A DNA stretch of 64,000 nucleotides. It comes from Petaurus breviceps papuanus. Lineage: Eukaryota; Chordata; Mammalia; Diprotodontia; Petauridae. This document shows positions 11,501 through 24,500 of the stretch, in pieces. Below the pieces are notes generated by a model. That model made no database searches. It worked only from the letters and a program-made list of their open reading frames with translations, and had not been told where the DNA came from. Within the stretch, counting starts at the first letter, position 1, and each line of letters opens with the position of its first letter. Made by a program: the position numbers and the translations under genes. The stretch is from contig JAMXIF010000224.1 of NCBI GenBank assembly GCA_028583685.1, positions 1,711,839 through 1,775,838 of the forward strand. Reading direction: 5' to 3'.

Positions 11501-12384
11501 TGAGAAGACTTTATTGGAAAATTGTAAAGTGACATGTCAATACGCCCCATTTGGTGGCTCCTCCTCCCCCATAATGCACACGGTCTTTGGACTGAAGGCT
11601 CTCCTGCCTCGCTGTCTCACATGTGTTGTGCTGAATGTGCGCCATGAGGTCCAGCAGAAAGAGGAAGCCCTGGGTTTGAGTCCCAGTTCTGACACAGGTG
11701 GGCTGTGGGAGCCTGAGAAAGCTGATTCACTCCCCAGTGCTCTAGGCAGCTGCAGGGGTGCTGAGTTCCCCATGTGAACTAGGGTCCAAACCCAGGTCTT
11801 CTCCCCAAGGAAGGGCTCTCAGAGGAGTGGGGGGAGCAAGGAATATAAGAGGAATGACCATGGGATCAGAACAAAAGACCACCCAGAGCAGAGCATCAGC
11901 AAGAGCCCAATCAAGACCCCATTCCCTCAAGGGCAAGGGGCAAGGGGATGGGAAGAGCCTGGGCCACGGCCCTGAGTTATTGTGTGTGGGGGGCACACTG
12001 GGAGCAGGGGGTGCAGAGGACTTGTTCCAGAGGCTGGTGACAAGGCCATGGAATGAGCCAAGTCAGTGACCTGGAGGAAACGAGGAAGAAAGGCTAGAGC
12101 CCAAGGGGCTATGCTGTCACCCTCTAAAGAAACCATCCAACTCTTGTAAGAAATCAGGGTTTTCATTTGCAGGTTTTTAATAGTTTTCTATTTTTTAGAG
12201 ACCGTCAGTCCACAAAAACCAAACCAACTGATAAAAGTTGGCAGCAGTCCAGCAGGCCTCAGGCTTCATGTCCCTTTGGCTGCTTCTGGAGCCAATGAGA
12301 GAGGGCAACAGGCATCAGAGGAGGGTCTTTTCCTCACCCCAAGCTCGACCTTCCTCCGGCCCCCTTCCACTGCCAGGCTCCCTC
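11490..12384 (-). other. SLC25A17: SLC25A17 3' untranslated region (inferred)
   Basis: Sequence from the TGA to the first convincing minus-strand AATAAA at 11510-11515. The end is inferred. An L2 fossil in the opposite orientation begins just beyond (about 11,180-11,500), which fits a transcript end here. A small SINE-like fragment (about 11,650-11,770) is embedded antisense. Confidence 0.55.
11510..11515 (-). terminator. Candidate SLC25A17 polyadenylation signal AATAAA
   Basis: Canonical hexamer about 870 nt after the stop codon, and the only AATAAA I noticed in the proximal downstream sequence. Cleavage would fall near 11,490. Confidence 0.5.
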
Positions 12385-12532
12385 TCAGCGCTTACGCCCA
12401 CTCTTCAGTCCCATGACTGTGAAGGTGGCCGCGGTCAGCTTCTCATAGACTAGGAACATGAGGGCAGCCGTGAGCACAGTCTGCAGAAGCTTGGCCTCCA
12501 GGCCTTTGTAAAGTCCCATTACTCCAAAACGC
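12385..12532 (-). CDS. SLC25A17: SLC25A17 coding exon 9 (terminal)
   Basis: Encodes [20 protein letters not shown] then [20 protein letters not shown] and MGLKSGRKR, followed by TGA. It holds the [10 protein letters not shown] motif of repeat 3 and helix 6. The acceptor is CTCCTAG. The basic tail SGRKR replaces the RAHQH I recall from human. Confidence 0.95.
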
Positions 12533-15500
12533 CTAGGAGGGAAGAGGGTGGGCAGGTTGGTGCAAAAGCAGCCTGGCAGAGGACACACTTCCGAGAAGAG
12601 GGTGGGGCGGGCGGTGCCAGAGCATGGCGCCCTACACTGATCCCCAAGGCAGAGACCAGCCCTGGAGAGACATGATGTCCAGCTCAGGCTTTCTGCTGCT
12701 GAAATCTTGGAGCTACTTCCAATCTCCTTGAAATGCAGGAGGCCAGCTGAGTGGGGATGGCCCACCGGTTCCAAAACTAGTAACCAAGGAGATGAGGGGG
12801 GCCCTGACAGGATCTTATGGAAAGGGACACAGACTGCTGGCAGCTGGAGGGCCACTGCGATGCCAAAAAGCAGGGCTATTTCAACTGCCCTTTCCACCTC
12901 CAAAGAGCAGCTGAATGGGGATGAAGCTTCCAGCAGAACAGAGTTCTATCTCACCCCACCCCTGTGGGTACCACCCAACCCAACCTGGGGCAAGGACAGA
13001 AGCCAGAATGGAGAGAGAAAGAACTAAGCCATTTGTGAAGTGACTTGGCAGCACCTGCGGGGTCACTGTCAGCCTCTGGCCAGAGGTTTGACAGGACAGC
13101 CCCACTGGCCACTATGCCCCAAGCTGTGCTGCTATATTGTGTGTCCTGGGACAAACTGTGAGGCCTTGGTGAATCCATACTACCCCCAACTGTGCAGCCC
13201 AGTAAAACTCTACAGAAAAAGGAGAGAGGCGCTGAGTGGGGAGGTAATATATGCTTTTCTGCTGGCTGGGGAAGGCCAGGTGAATGAATGCTTCCTTATG
13301 CAGGCTCAGTGGCAGAACTCTAATACACAGCTTTGGCTTCCACAGCGGCCTCTACACTCCTGCCCTCACTTTTAGGGTGATGCCGGAGAGGCAGAGTGAC
13401 AGCCTGGCTAGAACCCTAGCCCAGGAGGCCCCCACGCCTCAGGAGAAGCCAGGACTAGAAGGCCCCTGCCTGTCTGGGAGAGCAGCAGAGATTTCACAAC
13501 GAGACAATAAGGAGAGTGCTCACAGATTTTTTTGGTGGGGCCCCCAAATTTAAGCCTATTTTATTTAATAATAAATTTTGAGTTTGTAAATGAACAGAAA
13601 AGCCGAGGGATGAAGCTCATTCTCGCCCCCCAACAACACTGGCAGAGGTCTCCTTGTTATGAGAGAGGACCAGGAGGCGCAGGGAAGGACTCACCTCACT
13701 CGCTGGTGAAGAAGGTAAAGAACGTTCCGAAGGCTGCCTAACGTTCTGTTTTCGGGGTTCAGCCTGTGACGTCCAAACTGGAAAAGAATGCAGAGACCCC
13801 CTAGCGGTTACTTTTGTGCTGACTCACCTTAGCGTCCGCAGAGAGAAGAGCTGGGGGCTAACAGTGGCCACAGGCAGGGATGGAGACGCTCATCACACAC
13901 CATCAGAGGCCTCGCCTCCCCAGCAAAGCGCCAGTGGGAGTCTCTCACCAGCCCCAGCAAGCCCCAGACAATGACCATTTCCTTTTTTTCTCCTTTTTCA
14001 CCTAAGCCTAGTCAGCAGAGAGCTGGTGACCAATCACTAGAGTGTTCCCTTCAGCATCTCTGGAAGCCACTGGCCCAAGGGCTTCCATCTTCCTGGGGCC
14101 CGTGAGCCCTGGTAAGACCCTCCCTCCACCAACCCAGAAGACAGGCCCTTCATATGTCCTCTGAGCAGCTTCTGGGGCTGAAAAGCAGACCCAGGGGGAG
14201 CCCCTGGCAAACACCTCCTGGCTGCTTCTTAGCTGGGGACCACATGGTTGGTCCTCCCCAAGGCTGGCTCCATTGGCACTGCCTGGCAGAAGCCCAGGCC
14301 ACCAAGGACCATTGAGGAGTACCATTACCAGGCACAAACCTTTCTACTAACTGGACATTTTGAAAGGTAAGTATGATTAAGAATGAGCTGAGCAAGGACC
14401 AATTCATCAGCATTCCACCTTTCCCACAGAGAACTCAAAATCAATCTACTTCACTCAGCCCTAAAATAAAGCTGTGACTGTTAACCCCTTCAATGCTCCT
14501 GGCTAAGCTGGAGAGGCCACTGGAGCCTTGACTTCTGTCCAGTGCCTGTAACTGGTGAGACCCGGCTCACAGAGCATCTGCTGTGAGAGAACAAGAAGGC
14601 AGCAAGTGGGTTCCATCTTGGGGGTCATCAATGGGTCCTTCCTCCATCATCCCCAGCTTTCTCAGCTCATCTGTGCCTTGACAGTGGCCCCCCAAGTTCC
14701 TCCTCCTGGGGCCAACATGGTGATGACCCTCTGCCCACAGCACCAGGCACAAAGGCCAGCAGGGTCCAGACTGCAGATGTGCCAAAGGCTACCCTGGCAC
14801 ATCGTTGGAGAAGTCAGAAGGTGGCAGAGGAGCAGGACCAGAGTGGTGAGAGAAGTGATGACTTTTCTGCTGTATTAACAACCAATTATTACATTAGGAT
14901 TAAGGGTTTTTCTTTCTATTTCCTCATTCAGGGGCCAGCCCCTATAGGTCATTGGTCTCTGAAGGATAAGGCTGATAGATGAGACTGGCCTTCCTGTGTG
15001 CTCTGTGATCTTGGGCAGGACCTCACCCAACTGGAGGATCTTACTTCTGCCTGAGCGTAAGCATAATCTAATCTAGGTGAATTCTGGTCCCAAAATGATA
15101 AGCTCATGTCCTTGCACCCCTGCACTGGAGATTAGGATGACCAGCTCATGAAAGAGAAAACCATCCAGAGTGGTCTTTGTAAAGGTGGATTCCTCTGTCT
15201 AGATAGCCAGAGGTGGCTGAGTCTCCTGATCAAGGCATGTTCTCTGGAGGAGGGGCTGAGGGCTTTCAGACCACCTCCTCACTTGAAAGTCCAGTCCCTT
15301 AATTGCTCACCAATCAGGGTTGATTTTCACCTTTCAGGGGCACCCCTTTTCCAAAGGTAGTTAAATATTCGGTGATCTCCATGGTTTTGTCTTTGGTTAC
15401 TGAGAGAGATCACTGCTCATCAATTTTGATTATCAGCCAGCCTAATTAATAAATTGATTATTAATTACTCACAAACTGTCTCTTGGGCTTTTCATTGTCT

Positions 15501-18500
15501 CAGGGGCAATGTTGCAGGGTTTGAGGACCCTATGTTCTTAAAATGTAAAGACATCCCCAGTCAGAGCCTTCTAAAATCCCATATGTCTTCGAGATACGGC
15601 CCAACACAAGGTTCCACCCAATCCAAGAGGAAACCACCCAGTGAAGACTACCCAGAGGGGTGCAGCGGGGGTCTGTGCTGCTGCTGCTGGACACTGCTGC
15701 CCGTCAGAGCCTCTGGGGAGAGGCAGGACGTGGCTCGAGCCTGTGTTCTGCCAATCTCTTTCTCCAATTAATTGTTTCTCTTCTCATCTGAACAGCACTG
15801 ATTCTGACTGCACAAAACCTCTGCAATTCTGTGTAGTCCAAACAGTCCATGCCACCTTCCACGTTCCCTACTCCCTCCCCTCTCCTCTCCTGTATGAAGC
15901 GCCTACAATTTGTTTACGATGTGATCTCTTTTATGCCGAGGTCATGCTTCCTGCTGGATACGTGGGCTTCTCACTGGGACGTGGTGGGACATGGGAGACC
16001 AGGCCTTCCAGTTTCCCCAGAAGGTCTCATCAAACAGTGAGGCCTTAACACCCACAGCTGAGGCTTGGGGAGCCCCTGCTCCAGGAGCTGCCCTGGGCGA
16101 AGGCTGCTGTGGATAGGCCCATACTCACCCTCAGGATGGACTGCACTGTCTGCATCGGGTAGGTGACTGTGGTGGCGATGGCCTTAGCAATGGCCCCAAT
16201 GACAAACACGTCCAAAGAAGAAAGCTGCCCAGCAGAGGGAAGAAAACGGAGTTGAGCCCCCACGCCACTGGCCACGGGACCCAGATCCCCCATGCCGCTA
16301 CCCACAAGGGCCAGAGGCCCCTTTGCCCTCCACCTGGCAAGGGAGGCCTGATTCCCCAATGGGGCCCATACCTGTGCCCGTCTCTTCAAGAGCTGCCTCT
16401 TGAGCCCTTCGTAGAACATGAACTGGATGGCTGGGTTAAAGACCAGTAGGAGGGAGGGAAGCGTGCCATTCCACAGAGCCAGGATCCCTTCATCTCGCAT
16501 GATCTGGTGGAAAGCGTCTGAGGAAGAAGAGACAGGAAGCTGCAGAGCCAAAGGGGCTGAGGGGAGAGGGCTCCCCGGGCACAGCAGCTCCTCGCCGGCA
16601 GCTTGGGGCCCAGTTACCCAGAGAGGCCCAAACAAGCCCCTGACAGATGGTGAGGGGAGGCTGCTGTGACAGCAGGAACAGTTCTGGCCTTGGAGACAAC
16701 AAGGCCTGGGTCCCGGGCCTTCCACTGATTCCTACTGGCTGTGGCCCCCAGGGCCCTAGGCAGCTCTGTGAGGCTGCTCTGGCCCCACCCTTCTCCCCAT
16801 CTGAGCCCTGCAGATTCAGTGCAGACACCAGGCACAGAGATGCCTGCCCAGCTCAGGATGCTCAGGTGGCGTACCTTTCCACACAACCCCATGGTGATGA
16901 GCCAAGCCTGGGGGAGACGTCTGGTCAAAGCAGGAAGCACCTGCCCCTCCTCTCCACTGGAGGGTGCCCCTGAGGAAGGGTCATCCAAAGGATGGGGATG
17001 AACAGAGCAGGAAGCCATTGCCTGGAAGGCACTCACCTAAGATGCCCTTGTAGTTGGTGGGCACAATGTCTTCATTTCTGAACTTGGCCCCCTGGAGTTT
17101 CAGCCGGGTGTTCACCACCCACAGAGGCGTGGTCAGGAGCACATTCACCACACCTGGGGTGGGAAGGGAACCAGAGGGAGGGCTAAGGGAAGTGCTGCCT
17201 CCCACCCACCTCTTCTGTCACGGAGGACAAAGACCAAAGTCAAAGCAGTGCCTGGGCCTGTCTGGACTGGGCTGGGGGGTGGGGGGGCACACAAGCCTCT
17301 ACTGTTAGAAGCAATTCAGGAGGGAATGTGGCTGGTGGGAGAGAAGGACCACAGAGAGACAGAGACACAGACACATGCAGAGACCCAGGGAGACAGAGAG
17401 ACAAAAGAGAGAACAATTAACAGAACTGCCTCTGACCATGAAACTGGGATTTTCTCATTGGAAAAGCAGGGCACAACCTTCCAGTCCTCATGTGCAGTAG
17501 CAGCATTCACAGTGCTGTGGGCACTGCCCAAGACACAAGCCGGCATCTTGGTGTGGGCTGTTTCAGAGAAAAGACTCCCCCACTTTCCCAATGAGGAATG
17601 TGAGGACAGGCGGGAGTGACCTGCTGACCATGCAGGCACCTGCACCACTCTCTGCCCCTGGCTTGAGTGTGGGTCAGTCCTTACTGAGACAAACGCAGAC
17701 ACAGTGAGACTCGGGGAGGGCCGGCGGGGAGAAGCCCCAGCTCTCAGGAGAGCTCCCTCCCACTCGTGGGCATATCCCTGCAGACAGGCAGGCAGCAAGC
17801 TGTGGGCCGGGGACAGTGGCACAAACAGCACGCTGCTCGCTGCTTACAAGGTTCAGGAGGGGCAGGGACCTGGGTCCCACAGGGAGGCCTTGGGCTGGAA
17901 CAACACTCTGAGGCCAGGAGCTTCTCTTTGAAAAACACATCATCCCAGTTTTTATCATCTTGAGACTCTAACGGATTCTTTTAAAGGACAATCCTGAAAT
18001 AATTAACAGAAGGAGAGTGACATTTACTAGGGCCGAGGAGGCAGGCCTGGCCTAGCCACCCAGAGCAGGCAGGACCCCAGGCAGCAGCTGAGGCCCTTAA
18101 GGCCCAGGACCCAGGACGCTTTGATTCAGGAACCTCGAGGCAGGCGCACAGGGAGTGGACGCCACAGGGCATGCCCGGGAGACTCCAGTTCTATCTGCTC
18201 TCCTGCTGTACAGAACTTCCAGGCTAAGGCTGCTGACTCAAGCCCCAAGAACATCTGATGACGAATGAAAGTGCCAATAACGTGCCCCAGCCCTGTCATG
18301 CCCCAGGTCTGCAGCGGCTCCTTCTGAGAGCCGAGGCCTCCCTTGAGCTCCCCTGGATCTGGGCAGCTCAGTGGGCCGGGGTGGCCCTGGCTGGCCTGCC
18401 CCCTGGGAAAGGCTTTGAGGATGGGCTGGCTGTGAGCCTATCTCTGAAAGACCAGGCCAGCTGGCTCCAGAGAATGACTGTTGCTATGGCAACTCGTCCC

Positions 18501-21500
18501 CAGGCTGCCTCTGAGAGATGCATGTACACACCTTCCCCAAGAGATGGGAGGCTCCTGGAGGGCAGGGGAGCATGGCATTCTCAGCTCTGGGCCTAGAGCA
18601 CGGCAGAAATGCTTACCGACTACAATGGGCAAGGGCACTGGGGAGTCCTTCCCTCTGCCTCCAACCCTCCTCCTAACCAGGCCCATAGGAGCCTCACTGG
18701 ACAACACCCATGGCACTGGTACCACCACACAGATGTAATGACGTTTCATCACATGCCCAGGACACACTGTCCAGCAGGGGCTGAAGTGAGACAGGGACCT
18801 CTGCTGTTCCCAGGAGAGAGGTGGGGAGGTACGGGCTCAGAACACTGAGCGCACTGCTAACTCGAGAGCTGTACTTGCTAAAAGGGGGATTCCACTGCTG
18901 GGCAGGAGGAAGGGCTAACAAACTGCTTTTTTAACAAGAAGTAAGTATGAGCCTAAGGCTGGAGGTCATCCCCCTCCCCGTGAACATGAAAAGACCAGAT
19001 TCCTTCACCGAATCGCTCAATCACCAGCCACACCACTGAGACGTGGGGCTGGATTGCTCAGAGCCAGAAGCGGTATCCAAGCACACACTAGACACCCGAA
19101 GGAAAGGTGGCTCAGGGCTCTAGAAGCAGCCCAGTGGAAAGTTATGGCGAAGGGGAGGGCTGCCACGAAAAGAGAAGACTTTCCAGCAGCCACCTCCCTG
19201 GCTTCTGGATGTGCCGTCAGGTCCCAGACTTCCAGAGGGAACATGGTGCACCAACTTCTCTTACCTCTTTGGCAAACGCCCTTAACAAGACACTAATGAC
19301 CTCTGGCTGGCCAGTCGCTACCATCCAGCATGTGCTCAATGGGGAGCATACCGGTGGGGGCCCGTGAGCTGCAACAGTCGGAGGCACAGACCACAGCACT
19401 CCAGGGGAGGAGTCGGCCACCCTCTGGGCCAGGCCCCAGCCCACCAAGGGCAGGCAGAGGAGAGCGCACTACACAAGGGACAGGGAGCTCTCACTGGAGC
19501 TCTGGAACCCTGCCCACAAGCCCTCTGATCTGCCTGAAGCCTTCCTAACTACAGGGAGCTCCAGGAAAGGCAAGCAGCGCCTCAGGGCTGCAGCTGAGGC
19601 CCCAAAGCGCAGTATGAAGAGCCCTTGGGATCGGTCCCAGCCGGTCTGAGCAGACACGAGCCCTCAGAGTCGGGCAGCATCAGAAGGGAATGACCCATTC
19701 CAGCCTCTACCTTCACTGCAACGACGCAGAAAGGCTCCGCTACAGGGGGCTGGCTGCGGTGGGTTTGAGGCATAAACTCAGCCACAAGGAGTAAACTCCC
19801 AGGTTTGATGCAGAGTTTGAATAAGAGCAGCCGGGTTTCTGCTATTCTTTGGAGAGAACAATGTTTGGTTCCCACACAGTGTATTATACCATGACAAGGC
19901 TCCCAGCAGGAAAAGCAACATTTTCTCTAATTACTTGGAGAATATATTGGCAATAAGACTAAAAAACCCCAAACAACAGTTATTATGAGAAATAACGAGG
20001 CCCAAAGCAAAGAACAATCTTCTGATGCTTCAACAACTGCCCCCCCTGCCCGCGCTGCTGGGCCAGGCGACCCTGACAGCCCCTCCCTGCCCTGTGCCTG
20101 GCCCTCTGCAAGTCCGGCCTTACAAGGAAAGGGCCAGAAAGGGCCCCCGTGGCAAGGCGTCATGTCATTATTTCATCTGCGTGTATTCCACTCATCAACA
20201 CTGGGATAATCTCCAAGATATGACCTTCTCATAGCAGGAAGACAGCTTAAACAGACTCGTCCAAAGTCAGGCTCATGGCCCAGGAGGGCTCAGTGACTCC
20301 TTAATCAGAGGGCGGATGGCAGAGTTCATAGAGTCAGGAATACCGGGGCTGGAATCTTGCCTCCACAGGTGTGAGGTGTGAGACCCTGGGCAAATCCCTC
20401 AGCAGACAAACCTGTACCTCGGTGACCCCACTTATCTCCTAATACTTTTGTGAGGCTCGATGAAGTTGAAGGCTTTCCTAACCTTAAGGTGCTAGAGAAG
20501 GGCCAGTTATTAGAGAGGGGCAGCCTAGGCATTCTCCTGGGTGTCCTAGAAAGGGGATGTTTCCCATGTGGCCCAACACCCTTTGGGCCCAGATGCTATA
20601 GGAGGGGCACCAGTTAAGACTCCCCAGGGTCCACAGAAGAGGGCACAACAACTGGCCAGACAACGAAGGAGCTCCACAGCTCAACCCCACACATGCTGAT
20701 GCCACAAGGAGCTAGAGACAGGAGAGAAGGAGGATGGGGCTGAGCAATCTGGGAGAGGCCCCGCAGGGGGCCTTTCTAGTCCACTCAACACCCATTGATG
20801 AAGCACAGCAGACACAGGACTCTAGGCTCATCCTTTCCTCTGGTGCTTCTGAAACCTGACATTGCTGCACAGGACTGTCACTAGATACTGGCCCCCGAGG
20901 GATGATGGGAAAGTGCTTTCCCAGGGAAAAAGCTGCTTTGTTCAGAATATTCCAACCCAGTGTTTTCTTCTTTTTTTGAGGCAATCAGGGTGAAGTGACT
21001 TGCTCGGGGTCACACAGCTAGTTAAGTGTCTGAGTGTCTACATTTGAACTCAGGTCCTCCTGACCCCATGCAGGGGTCTGTACCCTCATCTTCTGTTTCT
21101 TTGCCAGCCCTCCCCACATCTAACATAGCTCTGGACACGTCCATCCTCCTAAGCCTTTAAACTGCGGTTATGCCAACGGGGGGATGAGATAGGGAAGGGG
21201 TCCCCATGGCCTCTCCCTGAACTGCCCCGGCTCTGTTCTAGCGCCTTCCCCAAGCCGGACGTCCCTCACAGATCCCGTCTGGCTGTCCGCTGCTGGTCTC
21301 CTCGAGGGAGGGCAGGATACTGTCTGTATCCCTGATGCATCAGCCAGGGTGGCTGGCACACAGCAGGCGCTCAATGTTTGCTGACTTAGCCCAGTAGAAG
21401 CCATAATCCCTTATGGGGCATTACTGAGGGCTAGAATCTGTCCTTCTAAGGCACGTGCAGAGCGTGACAACGGACACCTGAAAAGCCCGCGTTTCCCCAA

Positions 21501-24500
21501 GAAGCCCTTGTTACCTGCAACGAATCCAACCACCAGGTCCTTCCCTGTTGTGGAGTGCTGCCCTTTGACCCAAACGGCCTTGAGGCTGTTGAAAGTGTAG
21601 AAATAGACAAAATTGGAGCAGCAGAGACTGGAGATAACGGGGAACCAGCCTCGGTAAGGCGCCAGGCTAGGAGAAAACAAACAAGGAGTCAGGAATGGGT
21701 CCAGGCTGCCTGCCCCCGCCCCAATCCTCAGGGGCCAGTGACCTGCCCAGGGTCACACAGTCACGTCGGAGCCCTACATGCACCCCGGTGGCCCCCAGAA
21801 TTCAGCTATCCTAAAAGCAACTGCGTGCTTGGGCACCGAGGGCTCCCAGTGCACCGGCTGGGACAGGCGCCGCAGCGGCCCCAGCACCGATGTCTGGGCC
21901 ACCATCACTGTTTCCCAAACCATCGATGCTGGTTTTTGGCTAGAAGCATAAAACACCCACCTCACAGGTGTATATGGCAAGGGGCACGTGCCAGTAACTG
22001 CCCTGCAGAGATCAGGCCCCACCTAACAGAAGCCAGGCTGGAGAGGTCGCCCAGACTCTGGGGCAGACGGGAAGCACAAGGAAGCCTCTGGTCTCAAGGG
22101 CTGCTACCTCCTGTCCTCCCATGTAGTCAGGAAACAAAACCCCTCCTCCCTGCGTGCCTGGAGGACCAGGGACCTCACTGCCCTGCACTTACAGGCCTTC
22201 CTCTTTAATGATCTCCATCAGCACTGTGTGTGTCGTCTTCGATTTCCGCTTCTCGTCAACTAGCAGATCAAAGAAGAGACCGTTAGGATCCCTCACTCAT
22301 GTGCATTCATGGGCTCCCCCAGCATCCCTGTGATCTCGAGAGAGAGGGCAGGAGGCCTCCCACGGGTTGGCTGGATCACCCTGGACTAACACAGGGAAGA
22401 GGAGGCCGTGGACCAGAGCGGAACTGGGTTGTCTGTGACCCTCACTGCTGGAGGAAGCGCTCCCACTGATGGAGAATTCAGAGGTCTAGGTCCTCCAGGT
22501 AGGAGGGAGGTTTTATCATAAGACTTCTGAAATCAGGATTGGTCTTTGTACTCATCAGAGCTACTACATTTTTTAAAGATGTTTTCTTTGTCACTGTGAG
22601 TTCTTAACCTGCAGTCCAAGGAACCAAAATTGCAGGGGATCTGTGAACTCGGATGGGGAAGAAAGCTACATCTTTAATCCATTCTATTTGGTTTCTTACA
22701 GAATCCTATGTATTTTACTTCATGAATTCATAACCATGATTCTGAGAAAGGGTCCAAAGGCTTTCCCAGATCGACAAAAAGGGGGCAGTGCCTGCTTTAA
22801 GGGGCTGTGGTCACTGCATAAACTATCCACTGTTGCACTGGTCTGCTCACTTCACTCTGAATCAGTCCAGGCAAGTCTTCCCAGGTTTTTCTAAATTCAC
22901 CCTTTCTTGTCCATTCCATTCTTATCATTATTTGTTCAGCCATTCCCCAATCGATGGGCAATCAATCAAGCAATAAGCATTTATTAAGTATTTAGTAAGG
23001 AAAAGTCAAAACAATTCCTGTCCCCAAGGGGCTCACATTCTGATGGGGGGGGGACCATACACACGTATGTATGTATGTATATGTATTCGTCAGTACATAC
23101 CGTGTTTCCCCGATAATAAGGCCTATCCCGAAAATAAGCCCTCCCCTTACTGTGTAAGATTCCTCTAAAATAAGCCCTCCTCCGAAAATAAGCCCTATTG
23201 AGATTGCTACTAGAGTGAAGGTGATCCCCTGCGCTACACGCCACATTATCGCGGGCCCCTCCCCGGGGGGAAACGCACGCTGCGCTCCAAGCTGCATCCA
23301 ATCAGAGCTGCAGCAGTGAGCGCGTCATCCTGTTCTTCCCCAGTGATTTGCTTATTGAATAAAGGTACATTTTTTTGTTCACATTTACCTGTTTATTAAA
23401 ATTGCTGTCAATGTTCATTAAAATAAGCCCTCCCCTGAAAATAAGCCCTCTGGTGTTTTTCTGTCAAAAAAAAATAAGACGACAGTGTCTTATCAGGGAA
23501 ACACGGTACTTCCTTTTAGCTACAACAAAAAGTTCTGCTATTATTTTTTTGGCACAGATGGGTCTTTTCCTTTTTTCTTCAATCTCTTCAGGGTACATGC
23601 CTGCCTAGTGGTGGTATCCAAGGGTCGAAGGGCATGTGCAGTTTAGGGGCCTTGATGGCAGAGTTCTAAATTGCTTTCTATCTTTTTCAAACATGCAAAC
23701 CTAGAAACCCACCGTTTTCTGAGAACTACAGTGGCATTACCGTGAGGTAGGAAGGGCTTACTAAATACAAGAATTACTGTAAAACTACACTGTTCTTCTC
23801 AGTGGCCACATGTCTCGATAGTCTTCTAGCGTCTGTCACAAAGGGTGAAGAACCAAGATGGTGGGGATGACAGCCAGCTCTTTGGATCAGCAGAGGAGAG
23901 CAGAGTGGGTTTCATGTTTTTGTTTCCTCTTTGTGGTGTGTCCCTGTGGATCTGACACTGACTTTGCTTCTAGTAGTTTTCTGGTGGTATTGAGAGTTCC
24001 AAAATGAGTAACCAAAACAAAAGACATCAGCAGACATGCTTCTTTCCCAACAAGCGCCTGCTGGGATGGTCGACTCAGCAGACAGGCCTTCTGCTCCAAG
24101 AGCCAGCCATGTAAGGCACTTGGTGACCGTGGGTTTCTGCATGTGCCTCACAACACTTCTCATAAGATCTGAAAATCACTCATGCAAGAAAGTGAGTGAG
24201 TGAGAGGAAGAAAGGAGAGAAGGGAGTGCAAAGAAACCCTGCCCTAGAGAAAGGTGCTCAGTCTTGGGCACCGCTGACACACAGGGCTATGGGAAACCAT
24301 GAAAATGAGCAGTGTGCGGAGAAAAGGGAGAAAATTGGGGGGGGACCAACAGGGTTGGCTTTGAGTAGCTGAAGGTCTATGCTAGGGAAAGAACAGCTAG
24401 ATTCATTCTGCGTGGCCCCCTACCCACCGAGGAAGAACCAGGAGCTGTGGAGAGACCCACTCTGGCTTCCCAACAATGAAAGCTATTTAAGATCAGAGTG

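Larger units (their letters stand above)
17154..21514 (-). other. SLC25A17: SLC25A17 intron 4
   Basis: About 4.4 kb between exons 5 and 4. It holds an (AGAC)-rich tract at 17,340-17,410, a MIR piece (20,315), a SINE (20,960) and an L2 piece (21,080). The remainder, 17,420-20,310, is GC-rich and shows no gene. Confidence 0.8.

Noticed and set aside
12385-12903. 172-codon open frame on the minus strand
   Set aside because: Only the last 49 codons are SLC25A17 exon 9; the upstream part is intron 8.
16045-16725. 226-codon open frame on the minus strand
   Set aside because: It is SLC25A17 exons 6 and 7 read through the short intron between them plus flanking intron; real exon boundaries have good splice sites and correct phases.
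21555-22208. 217-codon plus-strand frame
   Set aside because: Antisense to SLC25A17 exon 4 and intron 3; low-complexity Pro/His-rich product.
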